Origin: Lacticaseibacillus chiayiensis
GTDB taxonomy: Bacteria > Bacillota > Bacilli > Lactobacillales > Lactobacillaceae
Direction of reading: 5' to 3'
Length of the DNA: 64,000 nt
NCBI RefSeq assembly: GCF_004123795.1
Contig: NZ_MSSM01000026.1
Coordinates: 1-64,000, forward strand
Below are positions 43,680 to 51,151 of this stretch, one piece after another. The position numbers were made by a program, and so were the translations under genes. The first letter of the stretch is position 1. Each line of letters starts with the position of its first letter. The notes beneath the pieces were generated by a model, which saw only the letters and a list, made by a program, of their open reading frames with translations, did no database searches and had not been told where the DNA came from.

Positions 43680-43865
43680 ATGACTAAACTGAACAGTGAA
43701 CAATTTCATGCGCTAACACAGCATACACTTGAGAAAGTTGTGGGCGGCAATGCGTTCATGAAATTTGACGATCCACTATGGAATAAGACCTTAATAGAAC
43801 CAATCCATGTGCCAGGGAAAAGATACGGGTTGCCAATTGTTCATCCAATTTTACAGGAGAGTTAG
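43680..43865 (+). CDS. Double-glycine leader peptide
   Basis: 61 residues. Leader of 23 residues ending EKVVGG, mature 38 residues (NAFMKFDDPLWNKTLIEPIH, then VPGKRYGLPIVHPILQES). The mature part is Pro-rich and polar without a hydrophobic helix, unlike pore-forming bacteriocins; a pheromone or a new peptide class is possible. AAAGGATG precedes the ATG. It is followed 72 bp later by a four-helix membrane protein. Confidence 0.75.
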   Translation: MTKLNSEQFHALTQHTLEKVVGGNAFMKFDDPLWNKTLIEPIHVPGKRYGLPIVHPILQES

Positions 43866-43937
43866 CGGCCGAATTGCCAAGTTCAGTCACGAACCGGTAA
43901 TATTCTGCTGAATAAATGCTAGATTGGGGAATTTTTT

Positions 43938-44333
43938 ATGGAAATCTTGAACGGGTATTTAAAAAACTGGCGTAGCATGTGGTCGTTTGCGAACTTGCGA
44001 TTACCGATCGGCAAGCGTGTCTTTCTACAGGTTGCTGTGACAGAGTTTTTGCTTTATTTTATCTGTGCGCTAGTTGCCAATACCATTGGCGTACTGCTTG
44101 CTCCGTTATCGCTCCTGATCGGACTGTCGCTTTTTGCATTCGCGCTGTTCTCGATGCGAAGATTCATTTCTGTGGGGATTCCGCGAATACTAGCAGTGCC
44201 GATGTTTATTGTGCCGTTTTATCTTTTCAAATATCTAGGAACTTTTGGCTTGATCGTCGGATTCATCTTACTTGGATTTCATTTTTATATCACGGTATTT
44301 TTAAAGCCGAGAAAAAGGGAAATACTAAGATGA
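43938..44333 (+). CDS. Membrane protein, four helices
   Basis: 131 residues with helices near 29-48, 50-73, 82-98 and 101-122 and a basic C-terminus (KPRKREILR). TTGGGGAA precedes the ATG weakly. It is not recognised. It follows a double-glycine peptide in the operon and ends before a terminator, so immunity or peptide handling is the likely context. A 124-residue frame in another register (43979-44353) is considered a shadow. Confidence 0.6.
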   Translation: MEILNGYLKNWRSMWSFANLRLPIGKRVFLQVAVTEFLLYFICALVANTIGVLLAPLSLLIGLSLFAFALFSMRRFISVGIPRILAVPMFIVPFYLFKYLGTFGLIVGFILLGFHFYITVFLKPRKREILR

Positions 44334-44367
44334 AAAATGAAGAGCTAATTTGAAAGCTTTTACCCAC

Positions 44368-44411
44368 AAAAGCGTTCGCAATGCCGGCTGCCGACATGTG
44401 AACGCTTTTTT
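44368..44411 (+). terminator. Terminator abutting the CPBP gene
   Basis: AAAAGCGTTC and GAACGCTTTT with an inner GCCGGC-type arm, ending in TTTTTT at 44406-44411. The ribosome site of the CPBP gene begins 3 nt later, so downstream expression needs read-through or an internal start. Confidence 0.75.
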
Positions 44412-44429
44412 ATGGAAGGTGAAGAGTTG

Positions 44430-45032
44430 TTGAATCCAAGGATAGATTCTCATGGGCCAGTAAATAATTTAAGATTTCCAATATGGTTTGGGCTAGTTTT
44501 GCCGCAAGTAGCGCTATGGGGTATTGGCTTTATTCGTCCGGATAATCCGATTTTTTTGGTTATTTGGTATGTGCTCACTTTCTTTTATATGGTTGTTTCA
44601 TATAAGTATCTCAATGCAGCATCTTATTTAAGGCCTTCGCTCTCGAAAATATTCATCGGATTGCTTGGCGGCTTACTCGTCCTAATCCTAGAGGTGTTCT
44701 TCTCTGAACTGTTTCCAAATATCCAAGGTTCGCAATTGAGTCCCAACATGGTATCGTTTATTCCGCTATACGCATGTGTTTGTGGAGCGGTTTGGGAAGA
44801 AGTTTTGTTTAGAGGCATTTTGAACAAAAGGATCTTTAACGGATCAGGGGTAGGACTCATCATTTCGTCACTTGGCTTTTCCTTGCTACATGGATATCTT
44901 TCTCCACTCATCATCCTGTATTTTTTAATGGCGTTGATTTTCAGTTTCTGTAATCGCGGTAAGGCAGATATCAGTGCATCGATTGTTGCCCACATAGTTG
45001 TCAACACAGTCGTATTTTTCCTTAACTTTTAG
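44430..45032 (+). CDS. CPBP-family intramembrane metalloprotease/immunity protein
   Basis: 200 residues with about six helices. The three CPBP (Abi) motifs are visible: EEVLFRG (about 125), FSLLHGY (about 155) and HIVVN near the C-terminus (about 187). In class II bacteriocin loci such proteins act in immunity (PlnI/SkkI type). GAAGGTGA lies 6 nt before TTG 44430; the alternative ATG 44412 is inside the terminator tail and has no site. It stands between two double-glycine groups. Confidence 0.85.
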   Translation: MNPRIDSHGPVNNLRFPIWFGLVLPQVALWGIGFIRPDNPIFLVIWYVLTFFYMVVSYKYLNAASYLRPSLSKIFIGLLGGLLVLILEVFFSELFPNIQGSQLSPNMVSFIPLYACVCGAVWEEVLFRGILNKRIFNGSGVGLIISSLGFSLLHGYLSPLIILYFLMALIFSFCNRGKADISASIVAHIVVNTVVFFLNF

Positions 45033-45062
45033 GCACTTATAGGAGTTGCCTGCCTGAAAAGG

Positions 45063-45200
45063 TTGAGTGAAGCATTATCGCCAACAACATATCCGTTGAA
45101 AGTGGCGATTAATTCCAGCACGGCGTTACTGGGCTATCGAATTAATCACCGCTATCTCAATGCTCTGGCGGCGACTAAAGATGATTCAAGCAAAAAATAA
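45063..45200 (+). other. Short frame, possible gene fragment
   Basis: A 45-residue frame from TTG 45063 (contains PLKVAINSSTALLGYRINHR) ends 18 bp before promoter E. No ribosome site at a good distance is seen. It may be the tail of a lost bacteriocin-locus gene. Confidence 0.3.
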
Positions 45201-45218
45201 ACGTCACAAAATCGGCTT

Positions 45219-45322
45219 TTTTCGTTGAATTTTGTCGTGTTTGGTTAAAACCACTACGAAAAGTTCAAAAATACCGACGTTTAAAATTAATTGATCAGAT
45301 GAACTCAAGCCTATCGTATATT
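45219..45322 (+). promoter_or_regulatory. LytTR-type promoter E (class 2)
   Basis: TTTTCGTTGA (45219) lies 37 nt before half-site ACGAAAAGTT (45256). ACGTTTAAAAT (45277) follows 21 nt on, and TATATT (45317-45322) 40 nt after that. TATATTGTGTTTAGGG and GCTAGCG are shared with promoter D. Confidence 0.75.
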
Positions 45323-45397
45323 GTGTTTAGGGAAGCTAGCGCCCGAAAAGTTTAAATATATCGGCTGCGAATAGGTCGAAGAAACGGAGGAAACGCC

Positions 45398-45595
45398 ATG
45401 CAACAATTCGTAACGTTGGATGATAGCCGCTTGGAACAGATTAGTGGTGGCAGCACTGATAATTTTTGGACTTACATTGGCATGGGACTTGGCGCGATTG
45501 CTCGAAGCTGGGCTCAAGGTGGTTTTGCAGCACCTGCAATGAGCCTTAGCATCGATGTACTCAACGAGCTCAAACGAAAAGAAAACCTGCCATAG
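45398..45595 (+). CDS. Double-glycine bacteriocin, first of a probable pair
   Basis: 65 residues. Leader of 18 residues ending ISGG, mature 47 residues with an aromatic start (STDNFWTYIGMGLGAIARSW) and a GxxxG-compatible GMGLGA, then AQGGFAAPAMSL and a charged tail. GGAGG precedes the ATG. It is the first gene after promoter E and 28 bp upstream of another double-glycine peptide; GxxxG-type motifs and close pairing fit a class IIb two-peptide bacteriocin. Confidence 0.85.
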   Translation: MQQFVTLDDSRLEQISGGSTDNFWTYIGMGLGAIARSWAQGGFAAPAMSLSIDVLNELKRKENLP

Positions 45596-45622
45596 GATGA
45601 GTCAAAAGAAAGGATGAGCGTC

Positions 45623-45781
45623 ATGACCAACTTAAAAGATTCCGAACTTTGCCAGATTAAAGGTGGCTTCTTACCGTTCGCGATTCCGGTAGCAACGATT
45701 CTTGGTATTCTGGCGACAGATGCATTTAATCATGCTGACCAGCTGATTGATGGTTTTAAACAAGGCTGGCAGAGGCCGTAA
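45623..45781 (+). CDS. Double-glycine bacteriocin, second of the pair
   Basis: 52 residues, short. Leader of 15 residues (MTNLKDSELCQIKGG), mature 37 residues with a hydrophobic start (FLPFAIPVATILGILATDAF) and an amphipathic end. AAAGGATGAG precedes ATG 45623. The leader contains a Cys, which is unusual. It is the likely complementary peptide of the one at 45398. Confidence 0.82.
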   Translation: MTNLKDSELCQIKGGFLPFAIPVATILGILATDAFNHADQLIDGFKQGWQRP

Positions 45782-46239
45782 CAAAGTCATATTGAGAGAA
45801 TGTGGATCTAGTACTGGCCTAAATTTGTTGGATCTGCAGAGCTGTTGATTTGTCGAACATTGATCCTTCTTACTATTAATGCTTTCACCATAAACATTAA
45901 GACGGTATTTGGTAAGTGTAAAATGGCGTAAACTGGTGCTATTGGTGAAATTATGCATTTTTGTTGATATGGGTAGTTCAAAGTTAATTAGCACATTTCT
46001 TGACATATCATGGTCGAATGCACAAAAAACAAAATTTCTTGCAGATATTAATGATGTGAATCTAAGTCTGCAGTTTCCCATTGAATTAATGAGTATTTCT
46101 GATTGTAAAATTGAGTTCTCTTACGCATTGGGATTAAAACATTGTTAAGATTTGTGTAGTTTGCTGACGGCTCCTAGATCTATATGCAAGAGGGTATAGC
46201 TAGTTTCTTCTTTGGCACAGTAAAGTGAAGGGAAATGTA
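45782..46239. other. Region with an unconvincing frame
   Basis: 458 bp, very AT-rich. A 79-codon plus-strand frame (45909-46148) lacks a ribosome site and resembles no family; I treat it as unproven or a remnant. No terminator was seen after the 45623 peptide. Confidence 0.35.
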
Positions 46240-46785
46240 ATGTATCAACTTTTAAAAAAGTTCAAAATTGTTTTTTAGGGCTTTTCGCTTGGAACAATAG
46301 TTATCCTTAGCCTGCCGTACTCAGCTACAACTGTAAATGCAGCTGAACATGTTAATGTTGGTTCCATTATGATTCCAAGTGAGAGCGAATACCAATTCAA
46401 TGTAAATGGAACCACATCTTTGACAGCCGCAGAATTTAATAAAAAGGTAAAGAGCAACGTACCTTTCCTTCTGTATCTGGGTAAAGAGGGGTGTGCATGG
46501 TGTCGAATTTTCTCTCCAGTAATTAAACAATATGAGGATCAGACAACACTGAAACCCACAATTTATTATTTAGACCTGCATCAACTGGAATTACATCAAG
46601 ACAATCCTGATGTTCAAGCTGCAGTGTCTCATCTAAAGGATCTCACTATTGTTGCTACGCCAACTATTGCAGTTGTGCACGGTCAAAATGTTGTTGCTGG
46701 ATTTGCTGGGGCAAAGCACACAATTAATGAATTAAATAAAGTTGCATCAGCTGTGTATAATTATGACAATTACAAAATAAAGTAG
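46240..46785 (+). pseudogene. PedC-like thioredoxin-fold accessory protein, stop codon in signal
   Basis: From ATG 46240 (after GAAGGGAA) the frame gives a signal peptide (MYQLLKKFKIVF, stop, GFSLGTIVILSLPYSATTVNA) with TAG at 46276-46278, then a thioredoxin-like domain with active site GCAWC near residue 85 and cis-Pro in ATPTIAVV. Without the stop it would be 181 residues. In pediocin-type loci this class (PedC/bacteriocin transport accessory protein) forms disulphides. An internal ATG at 46369 could give a 138-residue cytoplasmic form, but it has no ribosome site. The two-Cys peptides just downstream may be its substrates. Confidence 0.8.
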
Positions 46786-46795
46786 AAAATCAATT

Positions 46796-47035
46796 ATGAA
46801 GAATCAAATTCTTTCTGAGGAACAACTAACAGCTATTTTTGGTGGGTATTCTGGCTCGGATTGTCTAAAGGCAATTGGTGGCAGTGCAGCCATTGGAGCT
46901 ATTAAAGGTGGTGTTGCTGGCACTGCTTTTACTGTCGGTATTGGGACCGCAGCGGGAGCATTTCTCGGCGCTCATCTAGGCGCGATCGGTGGCGGTGCAG
47001 TTTGTATTGGTGGATTGTTGTTGGATAAGCATTAA
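46796..47035 (+). CDS. Double-glycine bacteriocin with two Cys, Gly/Ala-rich
   Basis: 79 residues. Leader of 17 residues (MKNQILSEEQLTAIFGG), mature 62 residues with Cys in GSDCLKAIGG and GAVCIGG and many small residues (GTAAGAFLGAHLGAIGGG) giving several GxxxG motifs. This is the lactacin-F/Blp-like class IIb style. The ribosome site is weak; it starts 10 bp after the thioredoxin-like gene. It pairs with the peptide at 47056. Confidence 0.85.
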   Translation: MKNQILSEEQLTAIFGGYSGSDCLKAIGGSAAIGAIKGGVAGTAFTVGIGTAAGAFLGAHLGAIGGGAVCIGGLLLDKH

Positions 47036-47055
47036 TTTTAGGAGGATATTTTGAT

Positions 47056-47262
47056 ATGTGCAAAGTTGTTAATCTCGGTTTTAAAGCTTTAGATGATGAG
47101 AAGTTAGGTTCGATTACTGGCGGATTCAATTGGGGAACGGTGATCGGTTCATGCGCTAAAGGCGCTTTGCTAGGTGTTGCTTTCGGAGGAAACGCCATAG
47201 GTGGGTGTGCAGTGTCTGCGGGATTTGATGTCGGCGGACAACTTATTCGTGGACACCGCTAA
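47056..47262 (+). CDS. Double-glycine bacteriocin with two Cys, partner peptide
   Basis: 68 residues. Leader of 23 residues ending SITGG, mature 45 residues (FNWGTVIGSCAKGALLGVAF, then GGNAIGGCAVSAG and a basic end RGHR). Two Cys and GxxxG motifs match its neighbour. AGGAGG precedes the ATG. The two should act together as a class IIb bacteriocin; disulphide formation would depend on the thiol oxidase that is broken here. Confidence 0.85.
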   Translation: MCKVVNLGFKALDDEKLGSITGGFNWGTVIGSCAKGALLGVAFGGNAIGGCAVSAGFDVGGQLIRGHR

Positions 47263-47270
47263 ATTTAGAG

Positions 47271-47474
47271 ATGAAAGTACGTATGAATATGACAAAAACT
47301 TTACTTTTAGTTATTTTTGTATTGGTGTATCTATTAGGGGTTCTTGTATATACACTCAGCAAAAAAAACGGACATTATCGAGTTTGGAATGATAAGTACC
47401 TCGATAGTGATAACGAAATATCTTTTATACGTGCTTACGTTTTAAATGCAATCTGGTTTATTACCTATGCTTAA
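47271..47474 (+). CDS. Small membrane protein, candidate immunity protein of the Cys pair
   Basis: 67 residues with one strong helix (about 8-29), a charged middle (KKNGHYRVWNDKYLDSDNE) and a second weak helix at the C-terminus (YVLNAIWFITYA). It starts 8 bp after the double-glycine pair, the usual immunity place. The ribosome site is weak; ATG 47286 is an alternative. The function is inferred from context only. Confidence 0.6.
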   Translation: MKVRMNMTKTLLLVIFVLVYLLGVLVYTLSKKNGHYRVWNDKYLDSDNEISFIRAYVLNAIWFITYA

Positions 47475-47758
47475 AGCTTTATGACCGCAAATTGTCTTGA
47501 ATTTCGGGTCTTGAAAGTCCACACTTTTTCCGACTCAATGATGAACTTAAAGCACTGACGATAATTAGCGAAAGAGTTCAAAGGCTTGAGAAGTGTTTTT
47601 GCAATTAGTTTGGGCAACCCTTGCAATGGTGATGCGCGTTATTAAGCACACTTTTAGGCATTCCGGCAAATTACACTTACTAGGAAATTGACGGCTTTAA
47701 ACATTGTAGAAAAAGCCCGTAACGGGTTTATAATCGGCGTGCTCTTAAGAGAGACGGG
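47475..47758. other. Intergenic with possible promoter
   Basis: 284 bp. AAGCCCGT/ACGGGTTT hairpin (47713-47729) is directly followed by TATAAT (47730-47735), a possible -10 for the next genes. No LytTR pair was seen. Confidence 0.35.
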
Positions 47759-47935
47759 ATGATAACCGTTCAGGAAAATGTGGCTCTGGCACTGCAGAAG
47801 CAAGAGCTGTTAGGGTTTCCTTTCCGGTCCATATCTCGGATTCTCTTTGGGTTTGTGGGCACTGTTGCACGAGCAGTTATTGGCGAAATCGAAGGTGAAT
47901 TCACTTATATGTATGCGAAAAATGGCTGTATTTGA
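47759..47935 (+). CDS. 58-residue peptide overlapping the next gene
   Basis: Frame from ATG 47759 with GAGAGACGGG upstream; amphipathic (MITVQENVALALQKQELLGF) with a Gly/Val-rich middle (GFVGTVARAVIGEIEGE). It has no double-glycine leader and no signal peptide. It overlaps the 74-residue membrane protein (47913) by 23 bp in another frame. It is not recognised; coding status is plausible because it has a ribosome site and a -10 upstream. Confidence 0.45.
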   Translation: MITVQENVALALQKQELLGFPFRSISRILFGFVGTVARAVIGEIEGEFTYMYAKNGCI

Positions 47936-48137
47936 TCATAAACGACTTAGACAGCCGCTTTTTATGTGGATAGTCCAGATTTGTTTGTTCACACTACTGT
48001 GGATCATGTCTAATGATGCGAGTTGGCAGGTGCATGCGATTATCCTCATTGCAATTCTATCCAATTCGTACGATTTTTTGAGAAAACTGTTCACAATGAC
48101 AAGAGCGTATGATCGACAACGAAACAACAAGAAATGA
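47913..48137 (+). CDS. Small membrane protein, 74 residues
   Basis: Two helices (about 15-32 and 37-55), basic N-terminus (MRKMAVFDHKRLRQ) and C-terminus (RAYDRQRNNKK). GAAGGTGA lies 12-16 nt before ATG 47913. The same frame extends upstream to 47847 but overlaps the 58-residue gene. It is a candidate immunity protein by size and location. Confidence 0.55.
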   Translation: MRKMAVFDHKRLRQPLFMWIVQICLFTLLWIMSNDASWQVHAIILIAILSNSYDFLRKLFTMTRAYDRQRNNKK

Positions 48138-48200
48138 CCATATTTAAAAGTGTGTTTATAAAGGCAGCAGAATCACGCAACTGCGAGTAGGAGCAGAAAA

Positions 48201-48485
48201 ATGCCATCTAAAGATGAGATAATTGTTGCAATGGAGAAGCTAGCCATTAAGTTGAGCATGTGTCATAAAAACTCTGAAACAGCACTGTTTGTTGACCGAG
48301 AATTAGAAGTGTTGAAAACATGCGATGGTCTTGCATTCCACAACAAGCTTCAATATTTTTTCAACACAGTACCGGTTATCAAATTGTCTGACGGTATTTC
48401 TTTCAGTGAGGCAGAAAAAACACTTTGGGATGCTGTCTTTGAGTACAAACAATTAGGCAACTATAATTGGATCGCAAGTGAATGA
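48201..48485 (+). CDS. Small helical protein, candidate bacteriocin immunity
   Basis: 94 residues, all soluble and helical (DEIIVAMEKLAIKLSMCHKN, RELEVLKTCDG, EAEKTLWDAVFEYKQLG). Size and helix pattern fit the enterocin-A-type immunity bundle but similarity is weak. AGGAGC precedes the ATG. It is the last plus-strand gene before a terminator and the regulator genes. Confidence 0.6.
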   Translation: MPSKDEIIVAMEKLAIKLSMCHKNSETALFVDRELEVLKTCDGLAFHNKLQYFFNTVPVIKLSDGISFSEAEKTLWDAVFEYKQLGNYNWIASE

Positions 48486-48592
48486 ACGGCTGTTGTATTC
48501 CTTAATATGCTTTTTTCAGCTGTTCTTTGAATCAGCGACCAATAGCCCGAGAATCGGCGAAACGTCAGCTCAAATCAACAAGCTTTCTAAAG

Positions 48593-48635
48593 GCTCAGAA
48601 ATTCCTTCGAAAATGGAAGAATTTCTGGGCGTTTT
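48593..48635 (+). terminator. Terminator of the bacteriocin genes
   Basis: GCTCAGAAATTCCTTC and GAAGAATTTCTGGGC pair with few wobbles around a short loop and are followed by a T-rich tail. Confidence 0.65.
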
Positions 48636-48667
48636 GTACACTTGCCGCGAGGGTGACGGGCGTTTTT

Positions 48668-49474
48668 TTAAGCGTCATCCGCCAGATTGTTAGCCTCAGC
48701 ATGTGAACGATTAGCCGCTGCCATGAGTCTGCGTAAAGCCGAAACTTTACGAATACTGACGTCAAGCTTATCCTGATTGTCCATGTAAACGAACCGACCA
48801 GAAGCGTTCAATTTATGAACGTGAAGGGGATTAATCAGAAAACTTCGATGGCACCGAAATAAGGTTGGATATCGACTTGCAACTTCTTTTAAGTTTCCCG
48901 GGAAAGTCGTGGTTTCATGTTTGGCGTGCAATTCGAGCGTGCTAGGTGTACCAAGCACGGTTTGAATGTACAGCACGTCGTCTAGGGGAAGTGAAAAGAG
49001 ATTGGCTCCAATCTGGTAGCTGAATAGCCGTGGGGATTCGAGTTGACGTGACCGTAATCGCTTTATCCCTTGAACAAGATTGGTACGCAGCCGCGTTTCA
49101 ACTTCTGCAGGCACACTTTTATCCACTAAGTCTAAAGGCAGAATCTTCTGGGATAGAATGGCCAGTGCTTGTTCGGTGTGGCTGGTAATGAACATGATGT
49201 CTGCATATAGGGAATGTTTCCGGACAATGTTGGCAATATCAATGCCATTGATAGAGGATCCGGGAATATCAATGTCCAGCAGAAAGAAGCTGTCATTAAT
49301 TTGCTGCAGATCAATGGCGTTTAGCAGCTCTGTAGCAGATTGGGTGGCAATTTTAATTTCCGCATGCAATTCTTCAATCATAATGTAGTTTCTGAGCGTT
49401 TTTTCGATGAACCTAAGGAAGGCAGCATCGTCTTCCAAAATGAAGATTTTCAAGGTTGTACGATTAGTGATCAT
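48668..49474 (-). CDS. LytTR response regulator of the bacteriocin locus
   Basis: 268 residues. Receiver domain with EDD acidic pocket (14-16), phospho-acceptor Asp67 in FLLDIDI, Thr in FITSH and Lys in VDKS; LytTR domain with FSLPLDDVLYIQTVLG and FRCHRSFLINPLHVHKL. This is the AgrA/PlnC type that binds direct repeats with a 21-nt period. It is translated right after the histidine kinase stop (1 nt apart), with TAGGAG upstream. It should activate the six promoters seen in this window, but its kinase is broken. Confidence 0.93.
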   Translation of the reverse strand: MITNRTTLKIFILEDDAAFLRFIEKTLRNYIMIEELHAEIKIATQSATELLNAIDLQQINDSFFLLDIDIPGSSINGIDIANIVRKHSLYADIMFITSHTEQALAILSQKILPLDLVDKSVPAEVETRLRTNLVQGIKRLRSRQLESPRLFSYQIGANLFSLPLDDVLYIQTVLGTPSTLELHAKHETTTFPGNLKEVASRYPTLFRCHRSFLINPLHVHKLNASGRFVYMDNQDKLDVSIRKVSALRRLMAAANRSHAEANNLADDA

Positions 49475-49475
49475 A

Positions 49476-50836
49476 TTAGGAATCTCCTATGAATAAAGTG
49501 ATTTTCAGCTGTTGGTTAATAACCGATTTTCTGATAAGGATATTTTTGTTTTGTTGCATGAGTTCATTGATGATGGACAAGCCATTGCCATGTCCGTCGC
49601 CCTTAGTCGTAAAGTCTTTCTTTTCAAGATCTGTCGGATTGAAGTCAGAACCGACATCGTTCATGACGCTGACTTCTAGGCCTTGCTTTAAGGCAATTAA
49701 CGTGACGTCGAAGCGATGATGTTTAATTCTGACCGTTTCCTCTAGAGCATTGTCGATCAAAATGCCAAGCGCTCTGATAATGGCAAAACCAAGGGCACTT
49801 TCTAGAGGGTGAATGACTCCCTCAGTTTGGACATTCATGATGACATTGTGATTCATTGATTCAGCCCATTTTAAATAAAGCAAGCTTTTTAAAGGATCAC
49901 TTTTAATTGATGTGAAGGAACTTTTGCCTAATTCTGCTTGATTTAGCGATGCTTGTGCCCGCGAAAGGATGGCTTGGGTATCCGGTGAAATGGCCGCAGA
50001 TGATTGCTGCAGAGACAGTTGAAGCGATGCTAACAGATTTTTGTAGTCGTGTAGAAGTTTGTTCGTGTTTTTTTGCTGTTGGCTCAACGTGGTGTAGTAC
50101 GCCCGCTGAGAGGCCTCGGCCCGCTTGATCCAGGTGAGTTCGACGTAGTAGCTAAACGACTTCAGAATCAAGAAAAGTGAATATAGGTTGATGATGACTG
50201 AAAGCGTATAGATACCAAGGAGAAGCAAGTCTAACATGACATCTATATTGACTAGGTTAGATATCGCCTCGAAGCAATAGAGCGAAACGCATGTGGCACC
50301 CGTGTAAAGAATAATTGATTTCTGTAGATGATTTTGTTCTCTAATGAGTGTCCGAAACTGGTCAAGTTGTTTTTTCTTTTTGGTTATAAGCCATATCACA
50401 ATTGCGGCAAATGTTGAAGTGAGGAGAAACGCGGTGCACACGCTAATTGAGGCCAGATGTTTTGAACCAGCTGCAGCAAAAGCTTTTATGACGCAGGCTT
50501 GAATCGTGATGATAATAAGATTAACTTCCATAAATATGAAAATCCAAAACTTGTCAGAACTTGCATTGGTTCTGGACATATACCACGCATACATTAAGAA
50601 AAAACCAATTTCTCCATAAGTTGATAAGGCCAAAGAGAGAGTTGAGCCAGTGATTGACCATAAAGCGACATATAGCGGACGAATGTGGCCAAAGAGAGAG
50701 TTGAGCCAGTGATTGACCATAAAGCGACATATAGCGGACGAATGTGGCCAAAGAAGATATGAGAAAGAATGCCAATACCAAAAACAAAGGTTGGCAAATT
50801 CATAAAAAAGTATATATGACTTTGAAGGATGACCAT
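49476..50836 (-). pseudogene. Bacteriocin-pheromone histidine kinase, frame broken by 59-bp duplication
   Basis: GHKL-type sensor kinase (AgrC/PlnB class) with several N-terminal helices, a dimerisation His in LLHDYKNLLASLQ, the N box ALGILIDNALEE and the G box KGDGHGNGLSII. From ATG 50836 (GGGAG upstream) the frame runs into a 59-bp tandem duplication (50628-50745) that shifts it; deleting one copy restores 433 codons plus stop. The remaining open frame starts at an ATG inside the extra copy (50720), without a ribosome site, and lacks the first membrane segment. Signal sensing is therefore probably lost or switched off reversibly. Confidence 0.88.
50628..50745. repeat. Perfect 59-bp tandem duplication inside the kinase gene
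   Basis: Two identical units (50628-50686, 50687-50745) beginning GGCCAAAGAGAG, followed by 9 matching bases of a third. The unit length is not a multiple of three, so it changes the kinase reading frame. The GGCCAAAGA repeat at both ends suggests slipped-strand formation. Confidence 0.95.
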
Positions 50837-50898
50837 ATCAAAAACTCCCATTTTCTTGAGAATAGGCCAAATTATTTTTGCGTTCGTGTCATCACACG

Positions 50899-50965
50899 AC
50901 GTTAATTGGCCAAAATACGACGTTAATTTTTGGTTGAACAATAGAGACGTTATGTATGGTAGTCT
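50899..50965 (+). promoter_or_regulatory. LytTR-type promoter B (class 1) of the pheromone gene
   Basis: ACGTTAATT at 50899 and again at 50920, identical direct repeats 21 nt apart; TAGTCT (50960-50965) lies 40 nt on as a poor -10. It sits between the kinase and pheromone genes, so a positive feedback loop is expected. Confidence 0.75.
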
Positions 50966-51004
50966 TGTGTTATCAAAGATAAGTTGTCATAGGGGGAAAT
51001 TAAC

Positions 51005-51151
51005 ATGACTGAAAAGAAGAATGATCAGAAGAAAACAAATATTTCAGATCTCAGCTTGGCACAAATACGCGGAGGAGATCATCGCATTGTGGGAGAGGCA
51101 TTTGTAAGTTTAAGGGGATGGCTAACCGATCTTCTTCAGGGGAAGCATTGA
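51005..51151 (+). CDS. Bacteriocin induction pheromone precursor
   Basis: 48 residues, too short for most gene finders. Leader of 24 residues ending AQIRGG, mature 24 residues (DHRIVGEAFVSLRGWLTDLL and QGKH), cationic and amphipathic, the typical size of an induction peptide. AGGGGG precedes ATG 51005. It is divergent from the kinase/regulator genes rather than in the usual same-strand order. It should be cut and exported by the C39 transporter downstream and sensed by the kinase, which is broken here. Confidence 0.83.
   Translation: MTEKKNDQKKTNISDLSLAQIRGGDHRIVGEAFVSLRGWLTDLLQGKH

Noticed and set aside
43979-44353. 124-codon frame overlapping the 131-residue membrane protein
   Set aside because: The 43938 frame has the upstream signal and coherent helices; the alternative is Cys/Ser-rich and lacks a ribosome site.
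45909-46148. 79-codon plus-strand frame in the bacteriocin locus
   Set aside because: No ribosome site, no leader, signal or family likeness; the AT-rich context makes chance frames likely.
46369-46785. Intact 138-residue thioredoxin-like gene
   Set aside because: It would lack signal peptide and ribosome site; the same frame upstream has both, with a TAG between, so it is better called a broken gene.
50628-50745. Tandem repeat as an operator array
   Set aside because: It lies inside the kinase coding frame and contains no LytTR half-sites.
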